This document shows, piece after piece, positions 41,490-51,345 of a DNA stretch of 64,000 bases (positions are counted from its first letter, which is position 1; each line of letters opens with the position of its first letter). Location of the stretch: assembly GCF_029407905.1 (NCBI RefSeq), contig NC_073627.1:141559697-141623696 (forward strand). The letters run 5' to 3'. The notes beneath the pieces are model-generated. The model ran no database searches and was not told the origin of the DNA. It saw only the letters and a list, made by a program, of their open reading frames with translations. The DNA comes from Bubalus kerabau. Its lineage: Eukaryota > Chordata > Mammalia > Artiodactyla > Bovidae. Made by a program: the position numbers and the translations under genes.

Positions 41490-41880
41490 ATGATGATGAA
41501 CACAAATACTAACAAACAGCAACAATAGTTAGCCTGTATTAAGTGCCAATGTAGGCAGCACAGGAGATATGGGTTCGATCCCTGGGTAGAGATATCCCCT
41601 AGAGGAGGAAATGGCAACCCACTCCAGTATTCTTGCCTGGAAAATCCCATGGACAGAGGAGCCTGGTGGGCTACAGTCCATGGGGTCACAAAGAGTCAGA
41701 CACAAAACATGTACCGACCAGAGACTAGCCTCTGAGCTTTACATGTTTTCTTGCTTTCCATTCATATGTTTTAGATCCAGGCTTATGACCTATTTTATAC
41801 ATGAAGACATTGATGCTGAGGGTATTTAGTAAGTGACAGAGGATGGATTCAAACCCACAGCACCAAGCTTCTTTCCTTCT
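41490..41880 (+). mobile_element. MIR/L2-like element split by Bov-tA (probable)
   Basis: AGCCTGTATTAAGTGCC before the SINE and CCTATTTTATACATGAAGAC, GTATTTAGTAAGTGACAGAG and GGATTCAAACCCACAGC after it follow MIR order. Confidence 0.65.
41545..41703 (+). mobile_element. Bov-tA, 5'-truncated
   Basis: The copy starts within the head (AGCACAGGAGATATGGGTTC) and runs to GAGTCAGACACAAAACA. It separates two parts of an old MIR/L2-like element. Confidence 0.85.
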
Positions 41881-42597
41881 GAAGAAAGTGACCGTCAAAG
41901 CTTTCAGGTGGAAAAGTAAGAAAGAAATTGGACATCTCAACAAAAAAACCCAATATTTGCTACATTTCAACTGAACTGACCTAAACAAGGAGACAAGTGA
42001 TAGTTGATGTCCCCTTTGGAACTGAGAAGCTCTTGTCAGGGTTCTTGATCTTGGAGAACAAGTGACCTCAGGACTGTAAGCTCAGGGATGTGGGATCACC
42101 GAGGCAGGGCATCCTCTCCCCCACTGTCCTTCCCCTGATGGGAAGAAGCTGGCAGTACACTGTGTTAGCCAAATATTTTCAAATGACAACATTTTAGGAC
42201 CAACAAGCTGTCTGGGAAGTCCACAGCCAACCTTGAAGACAATGTGTTTTTGCGAGGAAATTTGCTCCATATGGTTCTAGCTCCTAGCAGGTGGCTCATC
42301 CATTGACACTCCAAAAGCAAAGGGGCAGCCAAGCCTTGAACTGATGTCTAAGGAATTGTTTTACATTTGCTGTCTCGTTCAGTCAGGAGCCCAGGCTCAC
42401 CACGGAGAAACCAACCACTTAGAGACTCCAGTTCATTCAGAACAAATTCAAGGGAAAACATTTTGTCTCTCTTGGACATTTCTTACATGGTTTTATTTAT
42501 TCCAGTGGGAAAAGGAGAGCTTCAGTTTTCCTTTTTCTCTTTACATTTGAAAGATCTCCCACTTACTGAGTGCCAACTACGTGCCAAGCATGTTTTA
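41881..42597. other. Single-copy-looking DNA
   Basis: About 720 bp. The end (CTTACTGAGTGCCAACTACG) recalls a MIR/L2 scrap. Short open frames with no known motif. Confidence 0.4.
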
Positions 42598-42605
42598 AAA
42601 AATAA

Positions 42606-42745
42606 CTTGAGGGATTTCTCTGCAGTCCAGTGATTAAGACTCTGTGCTTCCACTGCAGGGGGCTTGGGTTTGATCCTTGGTCAGGAACTATGAACCTTAT
42701 GCCACATGGTATGGCCAAAAATTTTTTTCAATTAAATTAAATTAA
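42606..42745 (+). mobile_element. CHR-type SINE, short form
   Basis: Head GGGATTTCTCTGCAGTCCAG, CTTGGGTTTGATCCTTGGTC and an AATTAAATTAAATTA tail. AAAATAACTTGA (left) and AAAATAATTTGA (right) are a likely target duplication. Confidence 0.88.
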
Positions 42746-42796
42746 AAATAATTTGATTTTGTGATATTAGAAGATGACACATAGCTTTTTTTCATA

Positions 42797-42813
42797 TATA
42801 TATATATATATAT
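42797..42813. repeat. (TA)n microsatellite
   Basis: About eight TA units. Confidence 0.85.
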
Positions 42814-42899
42814 CTCAACATGCAGAAAAGAGAAGAGAAATCCTACCACCCAGAGATAACCATTGGATATATCTTTCACAATGTACTCTCTGTACCACT

Positions 42900-43112
42900 G
42901 TGCTGTTCAGCCATGTCCAACCCTTTGCCACCCCATGGACTGTAGCCCACCAGGTCACTCTATCCATGAGATTTCCTATGCAAGAATAGTGGAGCGGGTG
43001 GCTGTGTCCTCCTCCAGGGGGTCTTTCCAACCCAGGGATCAAACCTACACCTCGTTATGTCTCCTGCATTGGCAGGTGGGTTCTTTACCACTCGTGCCAC
43101 CTGGGAAGCCCA
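42900..43112 (-). mobile_element. Bov-tA SINE with target duplication
   Basis: Full reverse Bov-tA. CTGTACCACT is repeated at 42890-42899 and 43113-43122. Confidence 0.94.
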
Positions 43113-43122
43113 CTGTACCACT

Positions 43123-43379
43123 AGCTTCTTTTAAAGAGATTCTAGTTACAGCTCCATGTTTTCCAAATGTCAACTTTACCTTTGGGACAGACTTAATGCC
43201 TTCAGAAAGATCTACCAAATCAGAACTCAGATAAGATCAGCACAAGTGTATTCGGAGCAGAAAAACAACTGGGCCACTTCCACATGCAGCAACTCTTTGA
43301 TATACTTTACCTTTTATGATCAACAACAACTGTATGGTTAGGAAGATTTTCAACATCACACTTTAAGTCACTAAAATCT
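43123..43379. other. Single-copy-looking DNA
   Basis: About 260 bp, no recognised signal. Confidence 0.3.
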
Positions 43380-43625
43380 TCAGAGCTTTTTCATCTTCCC
43401 GAACTGAAACTTTGTTCCCACGAAATAGAACCTCCTCACTTCCTACGCCATTATAACCACCTTTCTCCCTTCTGTTTCTGTAAATATTGCTACTCTGGGT
43501 ACCTCATAGACTCATACAGTATTTGTCTTTTTGTAACTGACATCTCACTTAGTTTAACATTTTCTTTCAGATATATGACCAGAAGTGGAATTGCTGGATC
43601 ATATGGTAGTACCACTGAAATTTTT
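43380..43625 (-). mobile_element. Old L1 3' UTR with internal deletion
   Basis: GAACCTCCTCACTTCC, CTACTCTGGGTACCTCATAG and CATACAGTATTTGTCTTTTTG are joined to ATATGACCAGAAGTGGAATTG. The normal middle of the L1 3' UTR is missing. Confidence 0.75.
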
Positions 43626-44384
43626 TTTTCTAAAAAGATGACATTCTATTTTACATATATATATATATGACATGGAAGAACTATAACCTCTTGTGTATTT
43701 ATTTACAACATAACTTCTTTGCCACAAGAGCTTGCCTATCAACAACATAGTGAATTAATTTACCAGGGAGAGGCCATCTTTGTATACTTCACTTGGAACT
43801 GTTTCTTGACCAAGCTTCCAATAGTCACTCCATCAGTGGTAACACTTGTATAGTTTCCCCATAAAACATTATATTTGTTAAAAAGTTACTTAATCCTGAA
43901 ATTATATCATCCTTCAAATATTCCTAATGAAAGAAATATTTCATGACTTTCATTACTGAAACAGAATATAGAACATTCTATGATTAATGACAATATAACT
44001 TCCTAAAATATGTGATTTGTTTTCATGCTCATTTCTTCAAATTGGTAATATTCCTTCACATGGTTTACACCAGTGTCTTCAGTGAAATAGGTGTATTTTA
44101 TTTTCTCATTTATTTTTCAATTAGTATTTTAGCTATTTTAATATTTCAGAAAAAACATCATATGATTTTTGCTTTTATTAATATCAAAAAACCTCAGAAG
44201 AGGATGCTAAATATCTAGAAGCATGCTTAGTGTAGTTCTGTGATGTCTCAGATTGAATATTATATGACTTTAAACATCACTGAAAAATTTGCAAAGGCTT
44301 GTCTTCATATCTGTGATTAACAAAAATTTTTTATCCATAAATGTCTTGATAATGATGATAGTTTCATATTTATTAGCTAATACT
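43626..44384. other. AT-rich single-copy-looking DNA
   Basis: About 760 bp, strongly A/T-rich, no recognised repeat and no coding motif. Confidence 0.35.
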
Positions 44385-44395
44385 AAAGGCATAAT

Positions 44396-45306
44396 TTAAC
44401 TTATGCCTTTATAATTTAACTTTATGCTTATTTAACTTATATGCAGAGTACATCATGAGAAACGCTGGACTGGAAGAAACACAAGCTGGAATCAAGATTG
44501 GCTGGAGAAATATCAATAACCTCAGATATGCAGATGACACCACCCTTATGGCAGAAAATGAAGAGGAACTCAAAAGCCTCTTGATGAAAGTGAAAGAGGA
44601 GAGTGAAAAAGTTGGCTTAAAGCTCAACATTCAGAAAATGAAAATCATGGCCTCTGGTCCCATCACTTCATGGGAAATAGATGGGGAAACACTGGAAACA
44701 GTGTCCGACTTTATTTTTTTGGACTCCAAAATCATTGCAGATGGTGACTGCAGCCATGAAATTAAAAGACGCTTACTCCTTGGAAGGAAAGTTATGGCCA
44801 ACCTAGATAGCATATTGAAAAGCAGAGACATTACTTTGCCAACAAAGGTCTGTCTAGTCAAGGCTATGGTTTTTCCTGTGGTCATGTATGGATGTGAGAG
44901 TTGGACTGTGAAGAAAGCTGAGTGCCGAAGAATTGAAGCTTTTGAACTGTGGTGTTGGAGAAGACTCTTGAGAGTCCCTTGGACTGCAAGGAGATCCAAC
45001 CAGTCCATTCTGAAGGAGATCAGCCCTGGGATTTCTTTGGAAGGAATGATGCTAAAGCTGAAACTCCAGTACTTTGGCCACCTCATGCGAAGAGTTGACT
45101 CATTGGAAAAGACTCTGATGCTGGGAGGGATTGGGAGCAGGAGGAGAAGGGGACGACAGGGGATGAGATGGCTGGATGGCATCACTGACCTGATGAACAT
45201 GAGTCTGAGTGAACTCCAGGAGTTGGTGATGGACAGGGAGGCCTGGTGTGCTGCGATTCATGGGGTCTCAAAGAGTCAGACACAACTGAGCAACTGAACT
45301 GAACGG
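44396..45306 (+). mobile_element. 5'-truncated BovB with target duplication
   Basis: AAAGGCATAAT is repeated at 44385-44395 and 45307-45317. The first ~30 bases are a tandem-like filler in which TTTAACTT(T)AT is repeated before true BovB sequence starts at TTATTTAACTTATATGCAGAG. The tail is AACTGAACTGAACGG. Confidence 0.95.
44455..45297 (+). pseudogene. BovB ORF2 C-terminal 280 codons, uninterrupted
   Basis: The longest clean BovB coding stretch in the window, open from an internal Met to the natural-looking stop after KSQTQLSN. It contains the YADD catalytic box (44527-44538), the thumb region, CESWTVKKAECRRIEAF with conserved Cys residues, ELWCWRRLLRVPWTARR and the basic SRRRRGRQGMRWLDG segment. 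Compared with the ORF2 of sister copies it lacks the endonuclease and the reverse-transcriptase fingers and first palm motifs. No promoter or start context is expected. It belongs to the same variant group as the inverted copy at 45727-46762. It is a recent 5'-truncated insertion, not a gene. Confidence 0.9.
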
Positions 45307-45317
45307 AAAGGCATAAT

Positions 45318-45428
45318 GGGCTTCCTTGGTGGCTCAGACAGTAAAGAAAATGCCTGCAGTGTGGGAGACCTGGGTTCAATCCCTGGGTTGGGAAGGGCAT
45401 GGCAACCTACACCAGTATTCTTGCCTGA
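45318..45428 (+). mobile_element. Bov-tA, 3'-truncated
   Basis: Head plus the first part of the Bov-A body, ending at CTTGCCTGAAT. It lies directly after the right target duplication of the BovB. Confidence 0.85.
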
Positions 45429-45718
45429 ATAGAACAAAATTCATCACTAGAAATGATATAGGTGATAATGAACAAAGTTTATCATTCATAGTATTTTAAA
45501 TAGTCTTCCTGAGGGTCACAGTTTTTAGTCATGTGACTTTAAGAAAAATAAAGCCAAACCAGGAATAAGAGCAGAGTCAGTTCCGCCATTTTGTTACTCA
45601 CCTGTGCTAACATTCCTACTACTCCATATAATTCACATTTTCTTTGCAGGAATATTTTAAACCCATCATCTTGGGAAGATTGGCTTACATAAAACCTGAT
45701 GTCATCAACAATATATCC
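45429..45718. other. Single-copy spacer between inverted BovBs
   Basis: About 290 bp with no recognised repeat. It contains TTTTCTTTGCAG (45643-45654), an acceptor-like string without supporting exon evidence. Confidence 0.4.
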
Positions 45719-45726
45719 ACTTAATT

Positions 45727-46762
45727 CTGTTCAGTTCAGTCATTCAGTCGTGTCCAAGTTTTTGCAATCCCATGAATCGCAGCACACCAGGCCTCCCTGT
45801 CCATCACCAACTCCCGGAGTTCACTCAGACTCATGTTCATCAGGTCAGTGATGCCATCCAGCCATCTCATCCTCTGTCGTCCCCTTCTCCTCCTGCCCCC
45901 AATCCCTCTCAACATCATAGTCTTTTCCAATGAGTCAACTCTTCGCATGAAGTGGCCAAAGTACTGGAGTTTCAGCTTTAGCATCATTCCTTCCAAAGAA
46001 ATCCCAGGGCTGATCTCCTTCAGAATGGACTGGTTGGATCTCCTTGCAGTCCAAGGGACTCTCAAGAGTCTTCTCCAACACCACAGTTCAAAAGCATCAA
46101 TTCTTCGGCACTCAGCCTTCTTCACAGTCAAACTCTCACATCCATACCACTGGAAAAACCATAGCCTTGACTAGACAGACCTTTGTTGGCAAAGTAATGT
46201 CTCTGCTTTTCAATATGCTATCTAGGTTGGCCATAACTTTCCTTCTAAGGAGTAATCAGCTTTTAATTTCATGGCTGCAGTCACTATCCGCAGTGATTTT
46301 GGAGTCCAAAAAAATAAAGTCTGATACTGTTTCCCCATCTATTTCCCATGAAGTGATGGGACCAGAGGCCATGATTTTCATTTTCTGAATGTTGAGCTTT
46401 AAGCCAACTTTTTCACTCTCCTCTTTCACTTTCATCAAGAGGCTTTTGAGTTCCTCTTCATTTTCTGCCATAAGGGTGGTGTCATCTGCATATCTGAGGT
46501 TATTGATATTTCTCCAGCCAATCTTGATTCCAGCTTGTGTTTCTTCCAGTCCAGCGTTTCTCATGATGTACTCTGCTTATAAGTTAAATAAGCAGGGTGA
46601 CAATATACAGCCTTGACATACTCCTTTTCCTATTTGGAACCAGTCTGTTGTTCCATGTCCAGTACTAACTGTTGTTTCCTGACCTGCATATAGGTTTCTC
46701 AAGAGGCAGGTCAGGTGGTCTGGTATTCCCATCTCTTTCAGAATTTTCCACAGTTTATTGTG
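45727..46762 (-). mobile_element. 5'-truncated BovB, inverted relative to 44396-45306
   Basis: About 1.04 kb from tail TGTTCAGTTCAGTCATTCAG to the reverse-transcriptase region (CAGAATTTTCCACAGTTTATT). ACTTAATT at 45719-45726 and 46763-46770 is a plausible target duplication. Low divergence. Confidence 0.95.
45736..46564 (-). pseudogene. BovB reverse transcriptase remnant, two frames
   Basis: Frame one (46564-46256) reads GLEETQAGIKIGWRNINNLR, the YADD box and KLNIQKMKIMASG. A short deletion before SDFIFLD and one near 46145 move the rest, TVKKAECRRIDAFELWCWRR to the C-terminus, into another frame (46131-45736). It shares GWRN, MAEN, QKMKIM and FLDSKI variants with the inverted neighbour at 44455-45297, against the versions in other copies here. 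Confidence 0.9.
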
Positions 46763-46770
46763 ACTTAATT

Positions 46771-46999
46771 AGGCATGTGTAAACCACAATGTTGTCAGAT
46801 GCTGGAAATGAATGACCTAGTTAATATACCTCCATGAATCCCCTGTGCTATAAAACTCCTGCTTTTGTCTTATTTATGGAGGTGACAAGAACCATCTGAC
46901 ATATACCACAAATTAGGGCAATGCATGTCATTATACAGTAAATATCAATAAATCTTTATTTTCAAATATCTTAATAGATTTTATCTTTATGATAGTTTT
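46771..46999. other. Single-copy-looking DNA
   Basis: About 230 bp, AT-leaning, no recognised signal. Confidence 0.3.
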
Positions 47000-47455
47000 A
47001 GATAGTTTCGATTTAAAGAAAAGTTTAGAAGATAAAATAGAGAATTCTCAGAATTCTCATATGCCACACGTGGTTTCCTTTATTCTTAACATCATACACT
47101 TGTATGGCTGCTACTGCTGCTGCTGCTAAGTTGCTTCAGTCGTGAATGACTCTGTGCGATCCCATAGATGGCAGCCCACCAGGCTCCCCCGTCCCTGGGA
47201 TTCTCCAGGCAAAAACAATGGAGTGGGTCACCATTTCCTTCTCCAATGCATGAAAGTGAAAAGTGAAAGTGAAGTCGCTCAGTCGTGTCTAACTCTTTGC
47301 GACCCCATGGACTGGCAGCCCACCAGGCTCCTCCGTCCATGGGATTTTCCAGGCAAGAGTACTGGAGTGGGGTGCCATCGCCTTCTCTGCACTTGTATGG
47401 TACATTTGTTACAATTAATGGACCAACATTAATGGATTGTTATTGAATAGCTTAA
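47000..47455 (-). mobile_element. Old L1 3' UTR, interrupted by BOV-A2
   Basis: AGAAAAGTTTAGAAGATAAA, TTTATTCTTAACATCATACAC and, after the SINE, TACATTTGTTACAATTAATG and ACCAACATTAATGG follow the reverse L1M 3' UTR. Confidence 0.7.
47108..47389 (-). mobile_element. BOV-A2 SINE with perfect 11-bp target duplication
   Basis: Complete reverse dimer. CACTTGTATGG is repeated at 47097-47107 and 47390-47400. The linker 47252-47273 is an uninterrupted GAAAGTGAAAAGTGAAAGTG array. Confidence 0.96.
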
Positions 47456-47551
47456 TTTCTTTTTAAATTTTTAAACAAAATAGAAATAAAGTTCCAGCAT
47501 TTTCTGCCTGTGTCCTGATGGATTTTCTTACTTACTGCTGATGCAACACTG

Positions 47552-47780
47552 TTGTTGTTGCTCAGTAGCTAAGTCTTGTCTGACTCTTTGCCACCCCGTG
47601 GACTGCAGTACATCAGGCTCCTCTGTCTTTTACTATCTCCCAGAGTTTGCTCAGATTCATGTCCATACAGTCAGTGACACTGTCTAACCATTTCATCCTA
47701 TGCCACCCTCTTCTCCTTTTGCCTTCAACCTTTCCCAGCACTAGGGTCTTTTCCAATGAGTCAGCTCTTTGCATCAAGTT
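47552..47780 (-). mobile_element. 5'-truncated BovB, short
   Basis: From TTGTTGTTGCTCAGTAGCTA to CAGCTCTTTGCATCAA, the last ~230 bp of BovB, moderately diverged. Confidence 0.92.
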
Positions 47781-48900
47781 GATGTAATACACAGAAAGTC
47801 CAACTCCCAGAATGCACTGCTCCTTCTCACTCCTCACCTGTGGTGGATGCATCATTCCCAGTCTCTTGACTCACTTACTATTTCCTCACATCTTCCCCTA
47901 TTCCTCTCCAATGGTTTCTGGGATTTTCCATCTTTACCTGAATGTAGAAAGATGGTAGATTGGGGACAGGCAGAGATGAGAAACAAAACTCTTGGTAACT
48001 CCTAGAGAAGCACACATGGGGTAAAGAACACTTTCTCTATATTTTAGTTGGTCTGAGCATGGGTCTGTGAGCCAGGGCCACAGACCATCTTCATCTCTGT
48101 GTTTCAGAGGTCATCTAATTTGTGAGCCAATCCTGGGTGCCCTGTGAGTTAAAGCATGGTGGGTTATTCTCAGTCCTGCTCCATATGCTTTATAATTAGT
48201 GTCACTTCTTCTGAGATTATGGAGTTGAGTTGCCAGTCTCAGTTGGTGGCTGGCTTTTCTATGACTTTGTGGGCTGTCAATGAGGAGTTGCAAAACACCA
48301 CATGAAGGCTGTTAGCCATGCACTGTTTAGAACCCGAAGTCTCTTTGGCTTACTATGGAAATTCTCCAAGTAGCTTTATTGGGAATTGTGAAACTTAATG
48401 AGATAGAGGGTCTGGATGTCTGACAACAGGAGTCTGCCAAATTAAATGTGTTATAAGAAATAAAGCAGACTCTGAGTAGACAAAAAGGCACTATACAACA
48501 TGCACAAATTTACTCATTGGAGGAAAGTTACATTTGTCCAGCTTGCTCCAGCAAGAGAAAATACACTGCAGAAGAACTGTGGGACACTTCAGTAAGAGGG
48601 AGCAAGTGGGAGCTTCTTGCAGACTTGAATCTATTCTGGCTGATCTTCAGGGGGGTTGAAGGTAGTGAGGGAGCCAGTTCTGGAATGGATTTATTTACAA
48701 GTGGGAACAATTTGGTGATGGGGTGTCTTAATGGTTGTTATCTTGCAGGAAAGAGGATTAGAGACAGTAATTACTAATGAAGAAGTAGCAGGAACACACA
48801 TTTCATAGCGCTTTAGGAAGCTCTGAGTCAAAGCAAGAATAAGTATTTTTGAGCACATTTTCAGCTCAAATAGCAAGGAAGATTTTTACTTTAGGAAACA
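47781..48900. other. Repeat-free island
   Basis: About 1.1 kb without recognised insertions. An 86-codon frame at 48517-48777 has a CPAC-like start but no recognisable domain, and its minus strand is open as well, so it is not called as a gene. Confidence 0.4.
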
Positions 48901-48903
48901 GAC

Positions 48904-49266
48904 AGCTTCCCTGGTGGTCCAGTGGTAAAGAATCCACCTGCCAATGAGGGAGACATGGGTTTGATCCCTGGTCCAGGAAGATCCCACAAGCTGAGGAGCA
49001 ACTAAGCCTGTGTGCCACAGCTATTGAGCCTGTGCTCCTAAGCCTGGTAGTCGCAAATACTGAGCCCATGTGCCACAACTACTGAAGCCCAAGTGCCCTG
49101 CGGCCTGTGCTCCAAAACAAGAGAAGCCACTGCAATGAGAAGCCCGCATGCTGCAGCAAGACAGAAGCCCCCACTTGCTGCAACTAGAGAAAAGCCCATG
49201 CAGCAACAAAGACCCAGCATAGGCAAATGAACAAACAAACAAATAAATAAAAATAATGATAAAAAA
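48904..49266 (+). mobile_element. CHR-type SINE, long form
   Basis: GCTTCCCTGGTGGTCCAGTGG, GAGCAACTAAGCC, several CAACTACTGAAGCC-like blocks, and the end AAAGACCCAGCATAGG with an (AAAC)(AAAT) tail. GGAAACAGACA and AGAAACAGAGA flank it. Confidence 0.92.
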
Positions 49267-49465
49267 GAAACAGAGAAATCGTCACTGTACACGTATGAAG
49301 AGGGGGATGTTCAGTCATTGCATGGTTGCATGACTTCGTCTTGGCTTGTTTCAACCATAGACCTTGGGTGGCTTTGTCTGAGCATTGCTTATCTTCTGTG
49401 AGTGAGTTTATGTTGCACTGGGACCATCACAGCCTAGCCACCAGCTGCCAGCACCATTTTTCACT
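49267..49465. other. Single-copy-looking DNA
   Basis: About 200 bp, no recognised signal. Confidence 0.3.
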
Positions 49466-49610
49466 TTCTCACATATTATCTCTTTACTCCATTCAACAAG
49501 CCAATGATGTAGATACTATTTATATCATTGCATATTACAGATGTGGAAACTGAAGTAAAAGAGGGGTTAAGCAACTTACCTAACACCATTCCACTTGCTG
49601 TTAACCACTT
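49466..49610 (+). mobile_element. MIR/L2-type fragment
   Basis: ACATATTATCTCTTTACTCC, GATGTAGATACTATTTATATC, ATTACAGATGTGGAAACTGA and GGGGTTAAGCAACTTACC are the classical MIR core order. Confidence 0.75.
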
Positions 49611-49977
49611 CTCTTCCAGGGTCTGGGATGCAAGGAGAACTTCCCTGTTACTTCTCCAGGTGTATCAGACAGAGACGACTTTTGTACAAGTGCAGCTACT
49701 TATATGTTCTCAACAAGGTTCACTAGTTGAGTCCTCAGAGTTTTCTGAAGTAGGAAGAGCAGGAAAACTAGGTCAGAACAGGAAAATGTGTATATATATA
49801 TATATATATCATATGGGACTTCATTGACTGTCAGTCATCACTATGCTGCCTATAAGCTCTGAGTAAAGTTGCACCTTAGACTGAAGCTTACATTTGGAAT
49901 CCTAAATGATCTGGTAATAGGTACCAAGCAAAGGAATTGTATTTTAATGAGAAAGATTCTTCTCCTGTTTGAGAGCA
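49611..49977. other. Single-copy-looking DNA with (TA)n
   Basis: About 370 bp. A (TA)n run lies at about 49791-49810. No other signal. Confidence 0.4.
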
Positions 49978-49989
49978 CAGATATGGTAT

Positions 49990-50505
49990 CAGTTCTGTTC
50001 AGTCACTCAGTCATGTCCGAATCTTTGCAACCCCATGGACTCCAGCACGCCAGGCCTCCCTGTCCATCCCCAACCCCAGGAGTCCACTCAAACTCATGTC
50101 CATCAAGTCAGTGATGCCATCCAACCATCTCATCCTCTGTCATCTCCTTCTCCTCCTGCCTTTGATCTTTCCCAGCATCAGGGTCTTTTCAAATGAGTCA
50201 GCTCTTCGCATCAGGTGGCCAAAGTATTGGAGTTTCAGCTTCAACATCAGTCCTTCCAATGACTATTTAGGACTGATTTCCTGATCCAACCAGTCAGGAT
50301 GGACTGGTTGGATCTCTTTGCAGTCCAAGGGACTCTCAAGAGTCTTCTCCAATACCACAGTTCAAAAGCATCAATTCTTCAGCGCTCAGCTTTCTTTATA
50401 TTTCAATTCTTACATCCATACATGACTACTGGAAAAACCATAGCCTTGACTAGATGGACTTTTGTTGGCAAAGTTTCTGCTTTTTAATATGCTGTCTAGG
50501 TATAC
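49990..50505 (-). mobile_element. 5'-truncated BovB with target duplication and a foldback insertion
   Basis: CAGATATGGTAT (49978-49989) and CAGATAAGGTAT (50506-50517) form the duplication with one change. An extra GATCCAACCAGTC at 50283-50295 is the reverse complement of GACTGGTTGGATC at 50302-50314. Confidence 0.94.
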
Positions 50506-50639
50506 AGATAAGGTATACTCAAGCTATTAAGTCATTTTCTGGGTTATGAGGGAAAACCGTTTGGTGACCTAAGGACATTTGAGAGGAACAAGGTAAGAGA
50601 CTCTAAGGAAGAAAGCTAAACACATGAGATCAGTCATCT

Positions 50640-50730
50640 TTTTTAAAAAAATTAATGTTTAATGGAGTATAGTTGCTTTACAATCTTGTGTTAGTTTCTA
50701 CTGTACAACAACATGAGTCAGACAGACATA
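50640..50730 (-). mobile_element. Ruminant L1 3' end fragment
   Basis: TTAATGTTTAATGGAGTATAG, TTTACAATCTTGTGTTAG and TACTGTACAACAACATGAGTC match the reverse L1 3' terminus. Confidence 0.75.
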
Positions 50731-50827
50731 TACATGGCTTTCCAGGTGGTGCAGTGGTAAAGAACTCACTTGACAACGCAGACAGAGATGTAGGAAACAT
50801 GGATTCCATCCCTGGGTCAAAAAGATC
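50731..50827 (+). mobile_element. Bov-tA/CHR head fragment
   Basis: tRNA-like head (TTTCCAGGTGGTGCAGTGG, GGATTCCATCCCTGGGTC) truncated after about 95 bp. Confidence 0.75.
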
Positions 50828-50947
50828 TGTTTTCTTTTGTTTTGGCCACGAGGCATGCAGGATCTTAGTTCCTCAACCAGGTGTTTGAATCCCTACCCCC
50901 TGCATTGGAAGGCAAACTTTTAACCACTGGACCACTAAGGAAGTCTC
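50828..50947 (-). mobile_element. CHR-type SINE, short form
   Basis: Reverse copy: TTGTTTTGGCCACGAGGC, AGGATCTTAGTTCCTC, GGTGTTTGAATCCCTACCCC and CACTGGACCACTAAGGAAG. It directly abuts the head in the other orientation. Confidence 0.85.
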
Positions 50948-51026
50948 AAAAATGCTTATTATAAAAATGCATATCTCATATAAGTGTTCTATATCTTGAT
51001 TAAGGTGGTAGGTACATGACTGCTTG

Positions 51027-51246
51027 TGCATGCAAAGTCAGTTCAGTCGTATCTGACTCTGTGTGACCACATGCACTGTAGCCCACCAGGCTCCTCTGTC
51101 CGTGGGATTCTCCAGGCAAGAATACTGGAGTTAGTTGCCATTTTCTTCTCCAGGTGATCTTCCCAACCCAGGGATTAAACTCACTTCTCCTGTGTCTCCT
51201 GCATTAGCAGTTGGATTCTTTACCATTGAGCCACCATGGAGGCCCC
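51027..51246 (-). mobile_element. Bov-tA SINE
   Basis: Full reverse Bov-tA from TGTGCATGCAAAGTCAGTTC to TTGAGCCACCATGGAGGCCC. Immediate left sequence resembles an old L1 3' UTR. Confidence 0.92.
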
Positions 51247-51345
51247 AACAATAGCATTACAATCTCCATTATTTATCATTGTTCTGGAAATTCTACACTT
51301 TACAGTGAGGAGATGAATATATAAGAGGAAAAACTCTTTGATAGA

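Noticed and set aside
44631..45200. 189-codon minus-strand frame
   Set aside because: Antisense to the real BovB ORF2 at 44455-45297; the same antisense frame appears over other BovBs.
45643..45654. Acceptor-like TTTTCTTTGCAG between the inverted BovBs
   Set aside because: No open exon of convincing length or known motif follows; such strings occur by chance.
12783..47389. BOV-A2 copies as coding CAG/polyglutamine repeats
   Set aside because: The (GCT)n/(AGC)n runs are SINE tails and are not in a credible reading frame.
48517..48777. Possible small protein with a CPAC-like start
   Set aside because: Opposite strand is equally open, no homolog recognised, no promoter or splice evidence.
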